64,000 nt of DNA. Source: JACVRM01 sp963809765. Its GTDB lineage: Bacteria; Actinomycetota; Thermoleophilia; Gaiellales; Gaiellaceae. A model generated the notes under the pieces. That model made no database searches, was not told where the DNA came from, and saw nothing but the letters and a program-made list of their open reading frames with translations. The DNA is taken from the NCBI GenBank assembly GCA_963809765.1, contig CAWEKT010000003.1, positions 1,364,001 to 1,428,000 of the forward strand, in the 5' to 3' direction. This document shows, one piece after another, positions 43,354-52,028 of this stretch. Each line of letters begins with the position of its first letter. Position 1 is the stretch's first letter. The translations under genes and the position numbers were made by a program.

Positions 43354-44068
43354 CTAGAGGCGGCGCATCAACGTGAGCACGCCCTCCGTCCCGTCGACCA
43401 GCAGGTCGGCGGACCGGCCGAGCATCTCCGGCATCTCGGCCGAGCGGACTCCGATCGCGACGCCGAGCTCGAGCTCGTGCACGGCGTCGAACGCGTCCAC
43501 GTCGGTGGTGTCGTCGCCGACGTAGAGCGCGCGCTGAAGACCCCGCCCGGCGAGCAGGTGACGCACAGCGGTGCCCTTGTCGGCGTCGAGCGGCGGTCGC
43601 AGCTCCAGCACCTTCCGCCCCCAGCGTGCGTCCAGCCCGGCCGCGCGTGCGTCCTCCGCGACGCGCTCGAGCACGCGGCGTGCGCGCTCCTGGTCGGCCG
43701 TCGTCCGGTAGTGGAACGAGACGGTGACGCCCTTGTCCTCCACGGGCCAGTCCACGCCCGCGACGAAGTCCATGAGCCGATCGCGCCAGGCCGCCGCCTC
43801 CGGCGCGAGCTCGAGGCCGTGCGAGCCGACGCTCTCGATCCCGGGGACGCCGACCAGCCGTTGCACCTCGGCGCCCGCCCGCCCGCTGATCACCGCCACG
43901 AGCCCGTAGCGGTCGCGCAGTCGCGCCAGCTCCGCGCGGGTCGCCTCGGGAACGTGTGAGTCCTCGGGCCGGGCGACGATGGGTGCCAGCGACGCCGTCG
44001 ACGTCGAAGAAGAGCGCCGCCCTGGGCGGCTCGGCCGCCAGCCGGGCGAGGTCAGCTGTCAGCTCCAC
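43354..44068 (-). CDS. otsB: Trehalose-6-phosphate phosphatase (frame broken once)
   Basis: OtsB removes phosphate from trehalose-6-phosphate. GTG 44068 gives VELTADLARLAAEPP and HAD motif I FFDVDG; an extra base right after motif I (about 43985) shifts to LAPIVARPEDSHVPEATRAELA, then VAVISGRAGAEV, VGSHGLEL, SFHYR, KGTAVRHLL and motif IV YVGDDTTDVDAFDAV. About 237 residues after correction. Minus-strand TACGCT (44075-44080) lies six bases before the start. No otsA is in the window, so the substrate must come from elsewhere. Confidence 0.88.
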
Positions 44069-44074
44069 TCGCGC

Positions 44075-44080
44075 AGCGTA
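44075..44080 (-). promoter_or_regulatory. -10 box TACGCT of otsB
   Basis: Minus-strand TACGCT, six bases, then GTG 44068; leaderless layout. Confidence 0.45.
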
Positions 44081-44112
44081 CGGCGGTTGTCCGCCCGTCC
44101 GGCTCGCACCCG

Positions 44113-44118
44113 TATCCT
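44113..44118 (+). promoter_or_regulatory. -10 box TATCCT of the mini-ORF/TauE unit
   Basis: TATCCT, six bases, then GTG 44125, the start of a 12-codon ORF ahead of the TauE pair. Confidence 0.45.
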
Positions 44119-44124
44119 CCGCCG

Positions 44125-44163
44125 GTGCGACAACCCCCACCCGGCGAGTGGGTCCAAGCCTGA
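44125..44163 (+). CDS. Possible leaderless leader peptide VRQPPPGEWVQA
   Basis: GTG 44125 is six bases after TATCCT, exactly the leaderless spacing used elsewhere here. The 12-codon frame reads V-R-Q-P-P-P-G-E-W-V-Q-A and stops at TGA 44161-44163, two bases before the ATG of the first TauE half. A triple proline is a known slow point for ribosomes. Whether it is translated or regulatory is not known. Confidence 0.4.
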   Translation: MRQPPPGEWVQA

Positions 44164-44165
44164 GC

Positions 44166-44519
44166 ATGGTTGTCCGCCTCGCGCTGATCGGACTGGTCGC
44201 GGGCTTCTTCTCGGCGCTCTTCGGTGTCGGCGGCGGCATCATCATCGTCCCGCTGCTGGTTGCCCTGGCCGCCTTCGAGCTGCGCCCCGCCACCGGCACG
44301 TCGCTGGCCGCAATCGGCGTCATCGCACTGGCCGGGACCGTGCTCTACGCGCTCCGCGGCCACGTCGACGTGGCCCACGCGGCGCTCGTCGGGCTGCCCG
44401 CAGCCGCCGGCGCCGTGGCCGGCGCGGTGCTCCAGCAGCGGATCCCGGTGCGCACGCTCTCCTACGGGTTCGCGGCGCTGCTCGCCGTCGTCGGCCTGAG
44501 GCTGGTCGTCATCGCATGA
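44166..44519 (+). CDS. TauE/SafE half-transporter, first half
   Basis: TauE/SafE proteins export sulfite or related anions and are normally about 250 residues with two similar halves of four helices. This 117-residue protein is one half: MVVRLALIGLVAGFFSALFG, the GVGGGIIIVPLL signature, LRPATGTSLAAIG and three further helices. Its stop overlaps the ATG of the second half (ATGA). Both halves start with the signature, so they may assemble as a heterodimer, or a stop/start pair may interrupt one gene. A possible leader peptide lies just upstream. Confidence 0.8.
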   Translation: MVVRLALIGLVAGFFSALFGVGGGIIIVPLLVALAAFELRPATGTSLAAIGVIALAGTVLYALRGHVDVAHAALVGLPAAAGAVAGAVLQQRIPVRTLSYGFAALLAVVGLRLVVIA

Positions 44520-44893
44520 CCACCGTGCTCATCGGCATCACCGCCGGGCTGGCGGCCGGCGTCCTCGCCGGGCTGTTCGGCGTGGGCGGCGGCATCCTCT
44601 TCGTGCCCGTCCTGACGCTGGCGCTGGGCCTCTCGCAGCTCGAAGCTGAGGCGACCTCGCTGCTCGCGATCCTGCCCACCATCGTTGCCGGGACGTGGAC
44701 GCAGCATCGGTACGGCAACGTGCGCTGGCGGCCGGCGCTCGTGCTCGGTGTCGCTGCGCTGGCCGGTGTCGAGGGCGGCATCCGTGTGGCGGAGGCGCTC
44801 CCGGAGGACACCCTGCAGCGCCTGTTCGGCGTGCTCATGCTCTTCGTCGCAGCGCAGATCAGCTGGCGCGCCAGTCGCGCACCGGCCACCTGA
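44516..44893 (+). CDS. TauE/SafE half-transporter, second half
   Basis: The 125-residue product starts MTTVLIGITAGLAAGVLAGL and carries the family signature FGVGGGILFVPVL, LEAEATSLLAILP and a third and fourth helix ending LFGVLMLFVAAQISWRASR. With the preceding gene it makes up the eight helices of a normal TauE/SafE transporter. Substrate unknown; sulfur metabolism genes are not nearby. Frame is intact. Confidence 0.8.
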   Translation: MTTVLIGITAGLAAGVLAGLFGVGGGILFVPVLTLALGLSQLEAEATSLLAILPTIVAGTWTQHRYGNVRWRPALVLGVAALAGVEGGIRVAEALPEDTLQRLFGVLMLFVAAQISWRASRAPAT

Positions 44894-44941
44894 CCTCGGC
44901 GCGGGGCGGCGGTTGGCCGCCTTTTTGCCGATAATGGCTGG

Positions 44942-46421
44942 GTGGCACGCCGCCTCGTCCTGCCGGTGGTCCTGCTCGCCTGCCTGTCGGTGGTCGGCGC
45001 GCGGTCGGCACCCGCCGTGCCTCCGGTCGAGGCGCTCGCCGAGTCGTCTGCCTTCGCGGTGCGCGTGATCGTGCCCGGAGCGGGTGCTTCAGCGGCCGTG
45101 ATCGAGACACCGGGCGACCGCGTCTCGCTCGGCCCCGGATTCGTCTACCCGGCCGACGGCTCGATCGTCCGCACCGGCCGGCTCAGCGCCAGCGTGGCGA
45201 GCGAGCGGGAAGCTGCGGCCACGGCAGAGGCGGGGAGCCAGGTGCAGTCGATTGCGCTCTTCGCGGGCGAGGTCACCGCGACGTCGGTTGCCACCACCGT
45301 GACGGCCACCGCCACGCCTCAGCGGGCCGCAGGCAGGTTCGCCGGCACGCGGGTCGTCGGCCTGACCGTGCTCGGCCAGCCGGTCGCCGCCGTTCCGGGC
45401 ACCGTCGTTCCGCTCGCGGATTGGGGGCAGTTGACGGTCCTCGAGCAGGAGGCCTCGAAGTCCGCGACCGAGGGCCTTCCCGGCTACCGGCTCTCGGCCG
45501 CCGGCCTGCACGTCGTCCTCACGGCAGACCACGCCGGCCTCGCCGCCGGCGCCGAGATCTTCGTCGGCTTCGCTGAGGCCGCGGTCCAGGGCGGGGCGCC
45601 GCCCGAGGAGGAGAGCGAGCCGGCAGTGGCTCCGGCCGAGAAGCCTGAAGCTGCCACGCGGAAGAAGCGCAAGCGCGCGCCCGGGCTGACGCTCGCGCCG
45701 CCGCGGCAGGAGCCGCCCGACATCCAGCCGGAGCTCACGGCCGGCGGCTATGTCTTCCCGGTCTACGGGCAGACGTCCTGGGTCGACACCTGGGGGACGC
45801 CGCGGGCGGCACCGGTCACCTGGCACCACGGCCAGGACATCTTCGCTCCGCTCGGCGCGCCGGTGCTCGCGGCCGCGGACGGGACGCTCTTCTCGGTCGG
45901 CTGGAACGACATCGGCGGCCTGCGCCTGTGGCTCCGCGACGCCGACGGCAACGAGTTCTACTACGCCCACCTGGCCGCGCTCTCGACGGAGGCGCGAAAC
46001 GGTGTGGCCGTCAAGGCGGGTGACGTGATCGGCTTCGTCGGCAACACCGGCGACGCGCGCACGACGCCGTACCACCTCCACTTCGAGATCCACCCGGTCT
46101 CGATGCTCTACCTGGGCTACGACGGAGCAGTCAACCCAGCGCCGTACCTGGCGAGCTGGCAGCGCCTGCCGCGACGTGCCGATCACCGGCGTCATCGGCT
46201 GGGCGCCGCCTCTGCCGCCCGGCAGCAACGTGCCGAAGCCCGGCGCGATCCTGCTCCAGGTCTCGGACATCTCGACGGCGTCCGGCCTGGACCCGGCGTC
46301 GCTGCGCGACGCGCTCCACGCCCGCGCGCCGCTGCTCGCCGACGGCTCGGTCGGCGCGCGACTCCGCGACGCCGCAGCGAGGCTGCTCCGTCCGGAGCCG
46401 CCCCGCCTCGATCGCGGCTAG
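44942..46421 (+). CDS. Secreted M23 (LytM) family peptidase (frame broken once)
   Basis: M23 enzymes are zinc endopeptidases that cut peptidoglycan cross-links. GTG 44942 gives the signal peptide VARRLVLPVVLLACLSVVG. A long N-terminal region (about 30-230) of beta-rich, Ala/Thr-rich sequence precedes a proline/lysine linker (about 215-260), then the LytM domain: WHHGQDIFAPLG, YYAHLAAL and HLHFEIHP, the zinc and catalytic residues. An extra base near 46172 shifts the tail to DVPITGVIGWAPPLPPGSN, ending at 46421; about 492 residues. GATAAT (44930-44935) lies six bases before the start. Confidence 0.87.
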
Positions 46422-46427
46422 CTTCGT

Positions 46428-46868
46428 CTAGCTGCCGTTGGTGCTCGACGCGCCGGCGACCTCGTCGCTCGGCTCGCCGAAGTCGCCGCTGTCGCTGCCG
46501 CCGAACATGTCCTTGAGCCACTCGCGCGTGGCCGGGCCGGTCATCGGGTTGAACAGAATGCCCGCCACGATTCCCGCGAACAGGACCGTGTTGCGCGCCT
46601 TGTGACTGCCCTTGCCCTGGACACGGTCTGCAGCCTTGCGCATATCGTCGATCGCTCGGCGCAGGTTCTCCTGGATGTCCTTGTCCGTCGCCATCCGCGC
46701 TGCGACATGCGTGACCCGGCGGTTGCCGATCAGTTCGTCGTAGATCTCGCGGGCGGCCGCGATCGCGTCGCGGACGTCGTCGCGCACCTTCTCGTCGGTC
46801 AGGGCCCGCTCGACGTACGGCTTCATCGCCAAGCTGCGGTCCGTGATCCGGTCTCGTGTCTTTGCCAC
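46428..46868 (-). CDS. Actinobacterial conserved-type protein with one membrane helix
   Basis: The 146-residue product (GTG 46868, preceded by GGAAGGG) is helical and charged at first (VAKTRDRITDRSLAMKPYVERALTDE, DVRDAIAAAREIYDELIGN), then basic, then has one membrane helix (NTVLFAGIVAGILFNP), followed by an acidic Gly/Ser tail. No family was recognised with certainty; the layout resembles YtxH-like small membrane proteins. It converges with the M23 peptidase, six bases away. Confidence 0.6.
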   Translation of the reverse strand: MAKTRDRITDRSLAMKPYVERALTDEKVRDDVRDAIAAAREIYDELIGNRRVTHVAARMATDKDIQENLRRAIDDMRKAADRVQGKGSHKARNTVLFAGIVAGILFNPMTGPATREWLKDMFGGSDSGDFGEPSDEVAGASSTNGS

Positions 46869-46985
46869 TGCAATCCCTTCCTTCGTTTTGCTGCGGAGGT
46901 CATACCCGGTCCTCTGTTGTAACCCGGCGTCGTGCGGCACAAACGCTACGTCATCCACCTCGCCCGGCGCGGGGGAGGCGCTCGG

Positions 46986-47192
46986 TCAGCGGAACGCAGC
47001 GATGACGATGGTCAGAGCGAGCAGCACAATCACCGCCAAGGCGATCCACATCGCGCCCGACGCGCCGGGCCGGGAGCGGGGCTCGGGCGTGTAGGGGTCG
47101 ACGGGCGGGGGCGGCTCGCGAGGAACCTCGTCCTCGCCTTCCAGCACGGTCGGGTTGCGGTCCACGACGCGTTCCGGCTCACGTGTGCTCAT
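46986..47192 (-). CDS. Small membrane protein with proline-rich N-terminus
   Basis: The 68-residue product starts MSTREPERVVDRNPTVLEGED, has a proline-rich stretch (PREPPPPVDPYTPEPRS) and ends in a single C-terminal helix MWIALAVIVLLALTIVIAAF. The pattern (soluble acidic/Pro-rich part, one helix, short basic end) is common in actinobacterial tail-anchored small proteins. Function unknown. Confidence 0.55.
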   Translation of the reverse strand: MSTREPERVVDRNPTVLEGEDEVPREPPPPVDPYTPEPRSRPGASGAMWIALAVIVLLALTIVIAAFR

Positions 47193-47246
47193 CCGGTGCG
47201 CCTACCCCAGCGGCTGACGGTCGAAACAGCCCGCTGGCACGGCGAC

Positions 47247-47252
47247 TAGCAT
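47247..47252 (+). promoter_or_regulatory. -10 box TAGCAT of rfbA
   Basis: TAGCAT, six bases, then GTG 47259; leaderless layout. Confidence 0.5.
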
Positions 47253-47258
47253 CGCCGC

Positions 47259-48037
47259 GTGGCCAGGGGTCTCATCTGCGCGGGCGGCACCGCGACGCGG
47301 CTGGAGGAGCTCACGCGCGTCACCAACAAGCACCTGCTTCCGGTCGGTCGCTGGCCGATGGTCTACTACCCGCTGCAGCTGCTGCAGCAGGTCGGCGTTC
47401 GCGAGGTGCTGCTCGTGACCGGCAAGCAGCATGCCGGCGACTTCATCGACCTGCTGGGGGACGGGCGCGTGCGGGCGCGCGGCAGCGACGAGCTGCTGTT
47501 CGACCTCGATCTCTCGTACAAGGTGCAGGTGGAGGCGGGCGGCATCGCCCAGGTGGTAGGCATGGCCCACGACTTCGCCGCCGGCGAGAAGCTCGTCGTC
47601 TGCCTCGGCGACAACATCTTCGAGCACGCCCACGCCGACGCGATCCGCGAGTGGGAGGCGGGAGGCGACGGCGCGCTCGTGTTCGTCAAGTCCGTGCCGG
47701 ATCCCGAGCAGTTCGGCGTCGTCGTCTACGACGGCGACGGGACCGTGACCGACATCGTCGAGAAGGCGGGGTGGTGGACATGCGCTACCCGGAGCCGCCC
47801 TCCGCGGACGCCGTGGTGGGCCTCTACTGCTACCCGCCGGACGTGTTCGACATCATCGAGAGCCTGGAGCCCTCGAGCCGCGGCGAGCTCGAGATCACGG
47901 ACGTGAACCGGGTCTACGCGCAGCGCCGGCAGCTGGCGGTCCGCCAGGTCGACGGCTGGTGGCACGACGGCGGCAAGCACTGGGCCGACCTCGCCGACGT
48001 CGGCCGCCTGATCGAGCAGACGGGCGTCAACAAGTGA
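47259..48037 (+). CDS. rfbA: Glucose-1-phosphate thymidylyltransferase (RmlA-like; frame broken once)
   Basis: RmlA activates glucose-1-phosphate with dTTP, the first step to dTDP-rhamnose. The product starts VARGLICAGGTATRLEELT, followed by TNKHLLPVGRWPMVYYPL, CLGDNIFEH and DPEQFGVVV. A base is missing in a G run near 47769 (one of the few deletions), after which VVDMRYPEPPSADAVVG, GELEITDVNRVY and GWWHDGGKH follow. About 259 residues, the short RmlA form. The glycine-rich loop is AGGTATRL rather than the usual GGxGTRL. The stop overlaps rfbC (GTGA). Confidence 0.88.
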
Positions 48038-48495
48038 TCCGGCGCATCGAGGTCCGCCGCCACGAGGACGCGCGCGGCTGGTTCTGCGAGCTGGCCCGGG
48101 CGTCGCAGCTGCCGAAGCCGATCCGCCAGACCAACCTCGTCTACTCGCGCCGCGGCGTCATCCGCGGCCTGCACTACCACGAGCGCGGCCAGGACGACCT
48201 CTTCGTCTGCCTGCAGGGGACGGTGCGCGTCGTCGCGATGAACCGCGAGACCGGCGAGACGTTCACCGAGGACATCGGCGACGACAACTTCGTCGGCATC
48301 TACGTGCCCGGGACGCTGGCGCACGGCTACGAGGCGCTGACCGACTGCCTGTTCCTCTACCACGTGACCGAGGAGTACGACCCGGCCGATCCGGACGAGC
48401 ACGGCATCCCGTGGGACGACGAGCGCGTGCGGCACCTCTGGAGCACCTCGTCGCCGATCCTGTCGGAGCGGGACGCATCAACCGCCGCGTCCTGA
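48034..48495 (+). CDS. rfbC: dTDP-4-dehydrorhamnose 3,5-epimerase-like protein
   Basis: RmlC epimerises the keto-sugar in dTDP-rhamnose synthesis. The 153-residue cupin starts at GTG 48034 (VIRRIEVRRHEDARGWFCEL), with QTNLVYSRRGVIRGLHYHERGQD (catalytic His region), VRVVAMNRETGETF, YVPGTLAHGYEAL and HVTEEYDPADPDEHGIPWDD. It is shorter than classical RmlC (about 180) but has the core residues. It overlaps rfbA and the start of rfbD. Confidence 0.85.
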   Translation: MIRRIEVRRHEDARGWFCELARASQLPKPIRQTNLVYSRRGVIRGLHYHERGQDDLFVCLQGTVRVVAMNRETGETFTEDIGDDNFVGIYVPGTLAHGYEALTDCLFLYHVTEEYDPADPDEHGIPWDDERVRHLWSTSSPILSERDASTAAS

Positions 48496-49288
48496 TCACC
48501 GGCGCCGGCGGCCAGCTGGGGACGGCGCTGGTCGAGGCCTTCGCCGGCGAGGACGTCGTGGCCCTCGGGCGAGACGGGATGGGATGTCCGCACAGGGCCG
48601 CCGGCTGGCCTGGGCGACGTCGACCTGGTGCTGCATGCGGCCGCCTGGACGCGCGTGGACGACGCCGAGGCCGATCCCGAGGGCGACGCATGCCGTCAAC
48701 GTCGAGGGCACGCGCCAGGTTGCCGGGCTCGGGGCGCCGCTCGTCTACTTCTCGTCGGACTACGTCTTCGACGGCGAGAAGCGGACGCCGTACGTCGAGT
48801 CGGACCCGGTCGCGCCGCGCTCGGTGTACGGGCGGACGAAGCTCGAAGGGGAGGCGGCGGCCGGCCCGGACGCCTGGATCGTGCGCTCGTCGTGGCTCTT
48901 CGGCTGGACGGGGCACAACTTCGTCCGCACCATGCTGCGGCTCGGGGCCGAGCGTGACGAGCTGCGGGTCGTGGGCGACCAGGTCGGTTGCCCGACGTAC
49001 GTCGGGCACCTGGCCGCGGCGACCCGCGAGCTGGTCGAGCTGCCACGCGGGGTCTGGCACCTGGCCGCGGCGGGCGAGTGCTCGTGGGCCGAGTTCGCCG
49101 CCGCGATCTTCGAGGAGGCGGGCGTCGACTGCCGCGTCGTGCCGATCTCGACCGCCGAGTACGGCGCGCCGGCGCCGCGGCCGGCGTACTCGGTGCTGCG
49201 CAGCGAGCGGCCCGGCGCGCCCTCGCTCCCGCACTGGCGCGAGGGGCTGCGCGAGTGCCTGGCGCGGCTCAGCCCGGCGACGTCCTGA
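48477..49288 (+). CDS. rfbD: dTDP-4-dehydrorhamnose reductase (frame broken twice, start uncertain)
   Basis: RmlD makes the final reduction to dTDP-rhamnose. The protein-like sequence begins INRRVLITGAGGQLGTALVEAF (Rossmann loop GAGGQLG) at an ATC codon, 48477; the true start may be a corrupted ATG here or GTG 48411. Frame changes near 48590 and near 48685 lead through LHAAAWTRVDDAEADPE to HAVNVEGTRQVAG, FSSDYVFDGEK, SVYGRTKLEGE (catalytic Tyr/Lys) and WLFGWTGHNFV. About 269 residues. It converges with rmlB across a hairpin. Confidence 0.85.
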
Positions 49289-49328
49289 CGCGGCGCGTCG
49301 ATCCTCTCTCAGGGAGCCGAGAACGACC

Positions 49329-49352
49329 CTGAGCCGCGGCTGCCCGGCTCAG
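49329..49352. terminator. Bidirectional hairpin between rfbD and rmlB
   Basis: CTGAGCC (49329-49335), ten-base loop, GGCTCAG (49346-49352): a perfect seven-pair stem in the convergent gap. No T run on either side. TGTCCCGAAC (49363-49372) follows; the same ten bases occur in copy A of the two-copy element. Confidence 0.5.
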
Positions 49353-49431
49353 AGCATAGACCTGTCCCGAACCGTCATGGCTCGTCGGCGCTGGAGCGCG
49401 AGTCGCTACGACGAGACTTCGGGCGAGTGAC

Positions 49432-50430
49432 CTAGCGCCAGGAGGTCTCGGACACCGGAGCGCGCTCCTTGAGCGGCTCCCACCAGGCGCGGTTGTCGCG
49501 ATACCACGCGACCGTCTCGCGCAGCCCTTGCTCCCAGTCGATCGCCGGCTCCCAGCCGAGCTCGCGGCGGATCTTCGACGAGTCGAGCAGGTAGCGGCGG
49601 TCGTGGCCGGGCCGGTCGGGAACGATCGTCTTGAGCGACTCGGGCTTGCCGGTCAGCTCGAGCACGAGGTCGGCGATCTCCGCGATCGACGCTTCGATCC
49701 CGGAGCCGACGTTGTACGTCTCGCCCGGCACGCCGTCGGTGATGGCGAGCTCGATCGCCGAGCAGTGGTCGAGCACGTGCAGCCACTCGCGCTGGTTCTG
49801 CGTCGACGCGTACATCGGCAGCGAGACGTCGTCGAGCGCGTTGGTGACGAAGAGCGGGATCACCTTCTCGGGGAACTGGAACGGCCCGTAGTTGTTGGAG
49901 CAGTTGGTGATCGTCACCGGCAGCTCGAACGTCTCGAAATAGCTCCGCACGGCATGGTCGCCGCCGGCCTTCGAGGCGTTGTACGGCGTGCGCGGCTCGT
50001 ACGGCGACTCCTCGGTGAAGACCTCGTCCGTGTCGAGCGCCAGGTCGCCGTAGACCTCGCAGGTCGAGACGTGGTGGAACCGCTCGACGCCGGCCCGCCG
50101 CGCCGCCTCGAGCAGCGTCGCCGTCCCGAGAACGTTGGTGGCGAAGAAGCGGCCGGGATCGACGACCGCCAGCGAGTTGTGCGATTCGGCGGCGAAGTTG
50201 ACGACCACGTCGAGGCCGCCGTCCCGCAGCGTCGCCTCGGCGAGCTCGAGGTCGCCGATGTCGCCCTCGACGAACTCGATCCGGTCCTCGACGCTCTCGA
50301 GGTTCGCGCGGTTGCCGGCGTAGGTCAGCAGGTCGTACGCGACGACGTGGTCGTCCGGATGGCGGCCGAGCCAGTACTGGACGAAGTTGCAGCCGATGAA
50401 GCCGGCTGCCCCGGTGACGAGCAGGCGCAC
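49432..50430 (-). CDS. rfbB: dTDP-glucose 4,6-dehydratase
   Basis: RmlB converts dTDP-glucose to the 4-keto-6-deoxy sugar, the second step of dTDP-rhamnose synthesis. The intact 332-residue product starts VRLLVTGAAGFIGCNFVQ (NAD loop GAAGFIG), with FAAESHNS, STCEVYGD, the catalytic PYNASKAGGDH (YxxxK), NCSNNYGPFQFPEK and REWLHVLDHC. GTG 50430 lies six bases after minus-strand TACGAT (50437-50442). With rfbA, rfbC and rfbD on the other strand it completes the four-step rhamnose pathway within 3.2 kb. Confidence 0.95.
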   Translation of the reverse strand: MRLLVTGAAGFIGCNFVQYWLGRHPDDHVVAYDLLTYAGNRANLESVEDRIEFVEGDIGDLELAEATLRDGGLDVVVNFAAESHNSLAVVDPGRFFATNVLGTATLLEAARRAGVERFHHVSTCEVYGDLALDTDEVFTEESPYEPRTPYNASKAGGDHAVRSYFETFELPVTITNCSNNYGPFQFPEKVIPLFVTNALDDVSLPMYASTQNQREWLHVLDHCSAIELAITDGVPGETYNVGSGIEASIAEIADLVLELTGKPESLKTIVPDRPGHDRRYLLDSSKIRRELGWEPAIDWEQGLRETVAWYRDNRAWWEPLKERAPVSETSWR

Positions 50431-50436
50431 GGTCGC

Positions 50437-50442
50437 ATCGTA
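50437..50442 (-). promoter_or_regulatory. -10 box TACGAT of rfbB
   Basis: Minus-strand TACGAT, six bases, then GTG 50430; leaderless layout. Confidence 0.5.
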
Positions 50443-50464
50443 GTGCGGCCCTCGCCGCGGCCGG

Positions 50465-51899
50465 TCACCGGCAGGTGGCGCGCGCCGCGTCGATCTCTGA
50501 GCGGGGGCCCTGGATCTTCTCCGAGCGCTTCAGCACCTTGTCCGCCTCCTTGCACTCGCCGAGCGCCGCGAGGGCGGCGCCCAGGTCGTAGAGCGCGTAG
50601 GCCTCGTAGAGCTCGCCGCTCCCGCCGAGCTGCTCGAGCGCCTGCCGTGCCGTCGCGGCCGCCTCCTCGTACTGCCCCGCCTGCAGCAGGGCCGTCGCCT
50701 CGTCCGTGAGCTCGACACCGCTGGCTCCGCTCGGGGGCGGCGGGTCGGTGCGGTCGTGGTCGGCGCGGTCGTGGTGGGCGCCGGCGCAGTGACGGTCACC
50801 TGCTCCCGGACCGTGGTGCCCGGCGCAGTCACCTCGACCGTGGTCACGCGCGTCGTCACGTCGGGCTCGCGCGGCGCCGAGGTCTCGTCGTCGCCCGCGA
50901 CGGCTGCGGCGAGGGCGGCTCCGCCGAGCAGCGCGCCGAGCAGGATGGCGCCGAGCACGAGCAATCGCACCGGCCTCCTGCCGCCGCGGACGGGCACGAC
51001 CGCGCCACGGGCGCCCGCGGCACGACCTGCGTTGCCTCCGCGCCCGCGGCGAGCGCGTGCCGCAGGTCGGCGACCAGTTCGGCGGAGCTGCCCGGCCGCT
51101 CGGCCGGATCCTTCGCGAGCGCCCGCGAGAAGACGCGGTCGAGCTCCGCGCAGGGCAGGTCCGGGCGGTGCTCGCACAGGGAGGGCGGCGGCGAGTTCGC
51201 ATGCGCCGTTGCCTCGGCGGTCGGCGAATCGCTCGCGAACGGACGCCGCCCGGCCAGCAGCTCCCAGGCGACGACTCCGAGCGCGTAGCGGTCTGCCGGA
51301 GGGCCGGCGCGTTCGCCCATCGCCTGCTCCGGCGCCAGGTAGCCCGCCGTCCCGAGCACGGTTCCGGTCGCCGTCAGGGACGAGCGTCCGGGAGCGCTCG
51401 CGATGCCGAAGTCGGCCACGTGCACGTGGCCGCCCTCGTCGAGGAGCAGGTTCCCGGGCTTGACGTCGCGGTGCACGACGCCGCGGCGATGGCCGGCGTC
51501 GAGCGCGCGGCCCGCGTCCTCCAGCCACGTCAGGGCTGTGGCGACGTCCGGCCGCCCGGCGCGGAGCCGGTCGGCGACCGAGCCGCCCGGCAGGTACTCC
51601 ATGACGATGAACGGACGGCCGTTCCACTCGCCCACGTCGAAGATGGTCACGATCCCCCGCTCGGACGAGAGGCCGGCCGCGGTCAGGCCCTCGCGCGTGA
51701 AGCGTTCGCGGATCTCCTCGTCGTCGCAGTAGCGCTCGGCGAGCACCTTGACGGCCACGTCACGGTCGAGCGCGGTGTCGCGCGCGCGGAAGATCTCGCC
51801 CATCGCGCCGAGGCCGATTCGCTCGGGGTCGAGGTACCGGTCCGGGAGGATGTTGCTGTCGACTTTGAGTCTCACGGGGCCCTGGCAAGGAATCTCCAC
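50465..51899 (-). CDS. Membrane Ser/Thr protein kinase with extracytoplasmic helical (TPR-like) domain (frame broken twice)
   Basis: A PknB-type kinase domain (residues ~25-285) shows the glycine loop IGLGAMGEIFRARD, VAVKVL, the catalytic loop VVHRDVKPGNLLLD, DFGIAS and GTAGYLAPEQA. A base missing near 51005 (G run) shifts to one membrane helix (LLVLGAILLGALLGGAALAAAV), then a Thr/Pro linker (TTTAPTTTAPT), and a second missing base near 50740 leads to an extracytoplasmic helical repeat (LTDEATALLQAGQYEEAA, YDLGAALAALGECKEADKV) in place of the usual PASTA repeats. About 478 residues. GTG 51899 or GTG 51875 may be the start. It is divergent from the SpoIID gene. Confidence 0.85.
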
Positions 51900-51944
51900 C
51901 TTTGGCCGCCTGGAAACGTCCCGTTAGCAGCCCGTAAAGACGCC

Positions 51945-52008
51945 TTGCGCCGGGGAGGTCATGCGTTAGCCTGAAAGTGCGCCCGGGCTCCCTCAAGACC
52001 GTGGGAGC
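51945..52008 (+). promoter_or_regulatory. Promoter and hairpin leader of the SpoIID gene
   Basis: TTGCGC (51945-51950), 16 bases, TAGCCT (51967-51972): a good actinobacterial promoter. The predicted leader (~50 bases) contains the hairpin GCTCCC (51987-51992) / GGGAGC (52003-52008) with a ten-base loop, and no clear ribosome site before GTG 52029. It does not match riboswitch families I know. Confidence 0.5.
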
Positions 52009-52028
52009 GCCGCCGACAAAGACTCGGT

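Noticed and set aside
51973..52028. Cyclic di-AMP (ydaO) riboswitch ahead of the SpoIID gene
   Set aside because: The context (wall hydrolase) fits, but the conserved ydaO sequence blocks are absent and the leader is far too short.
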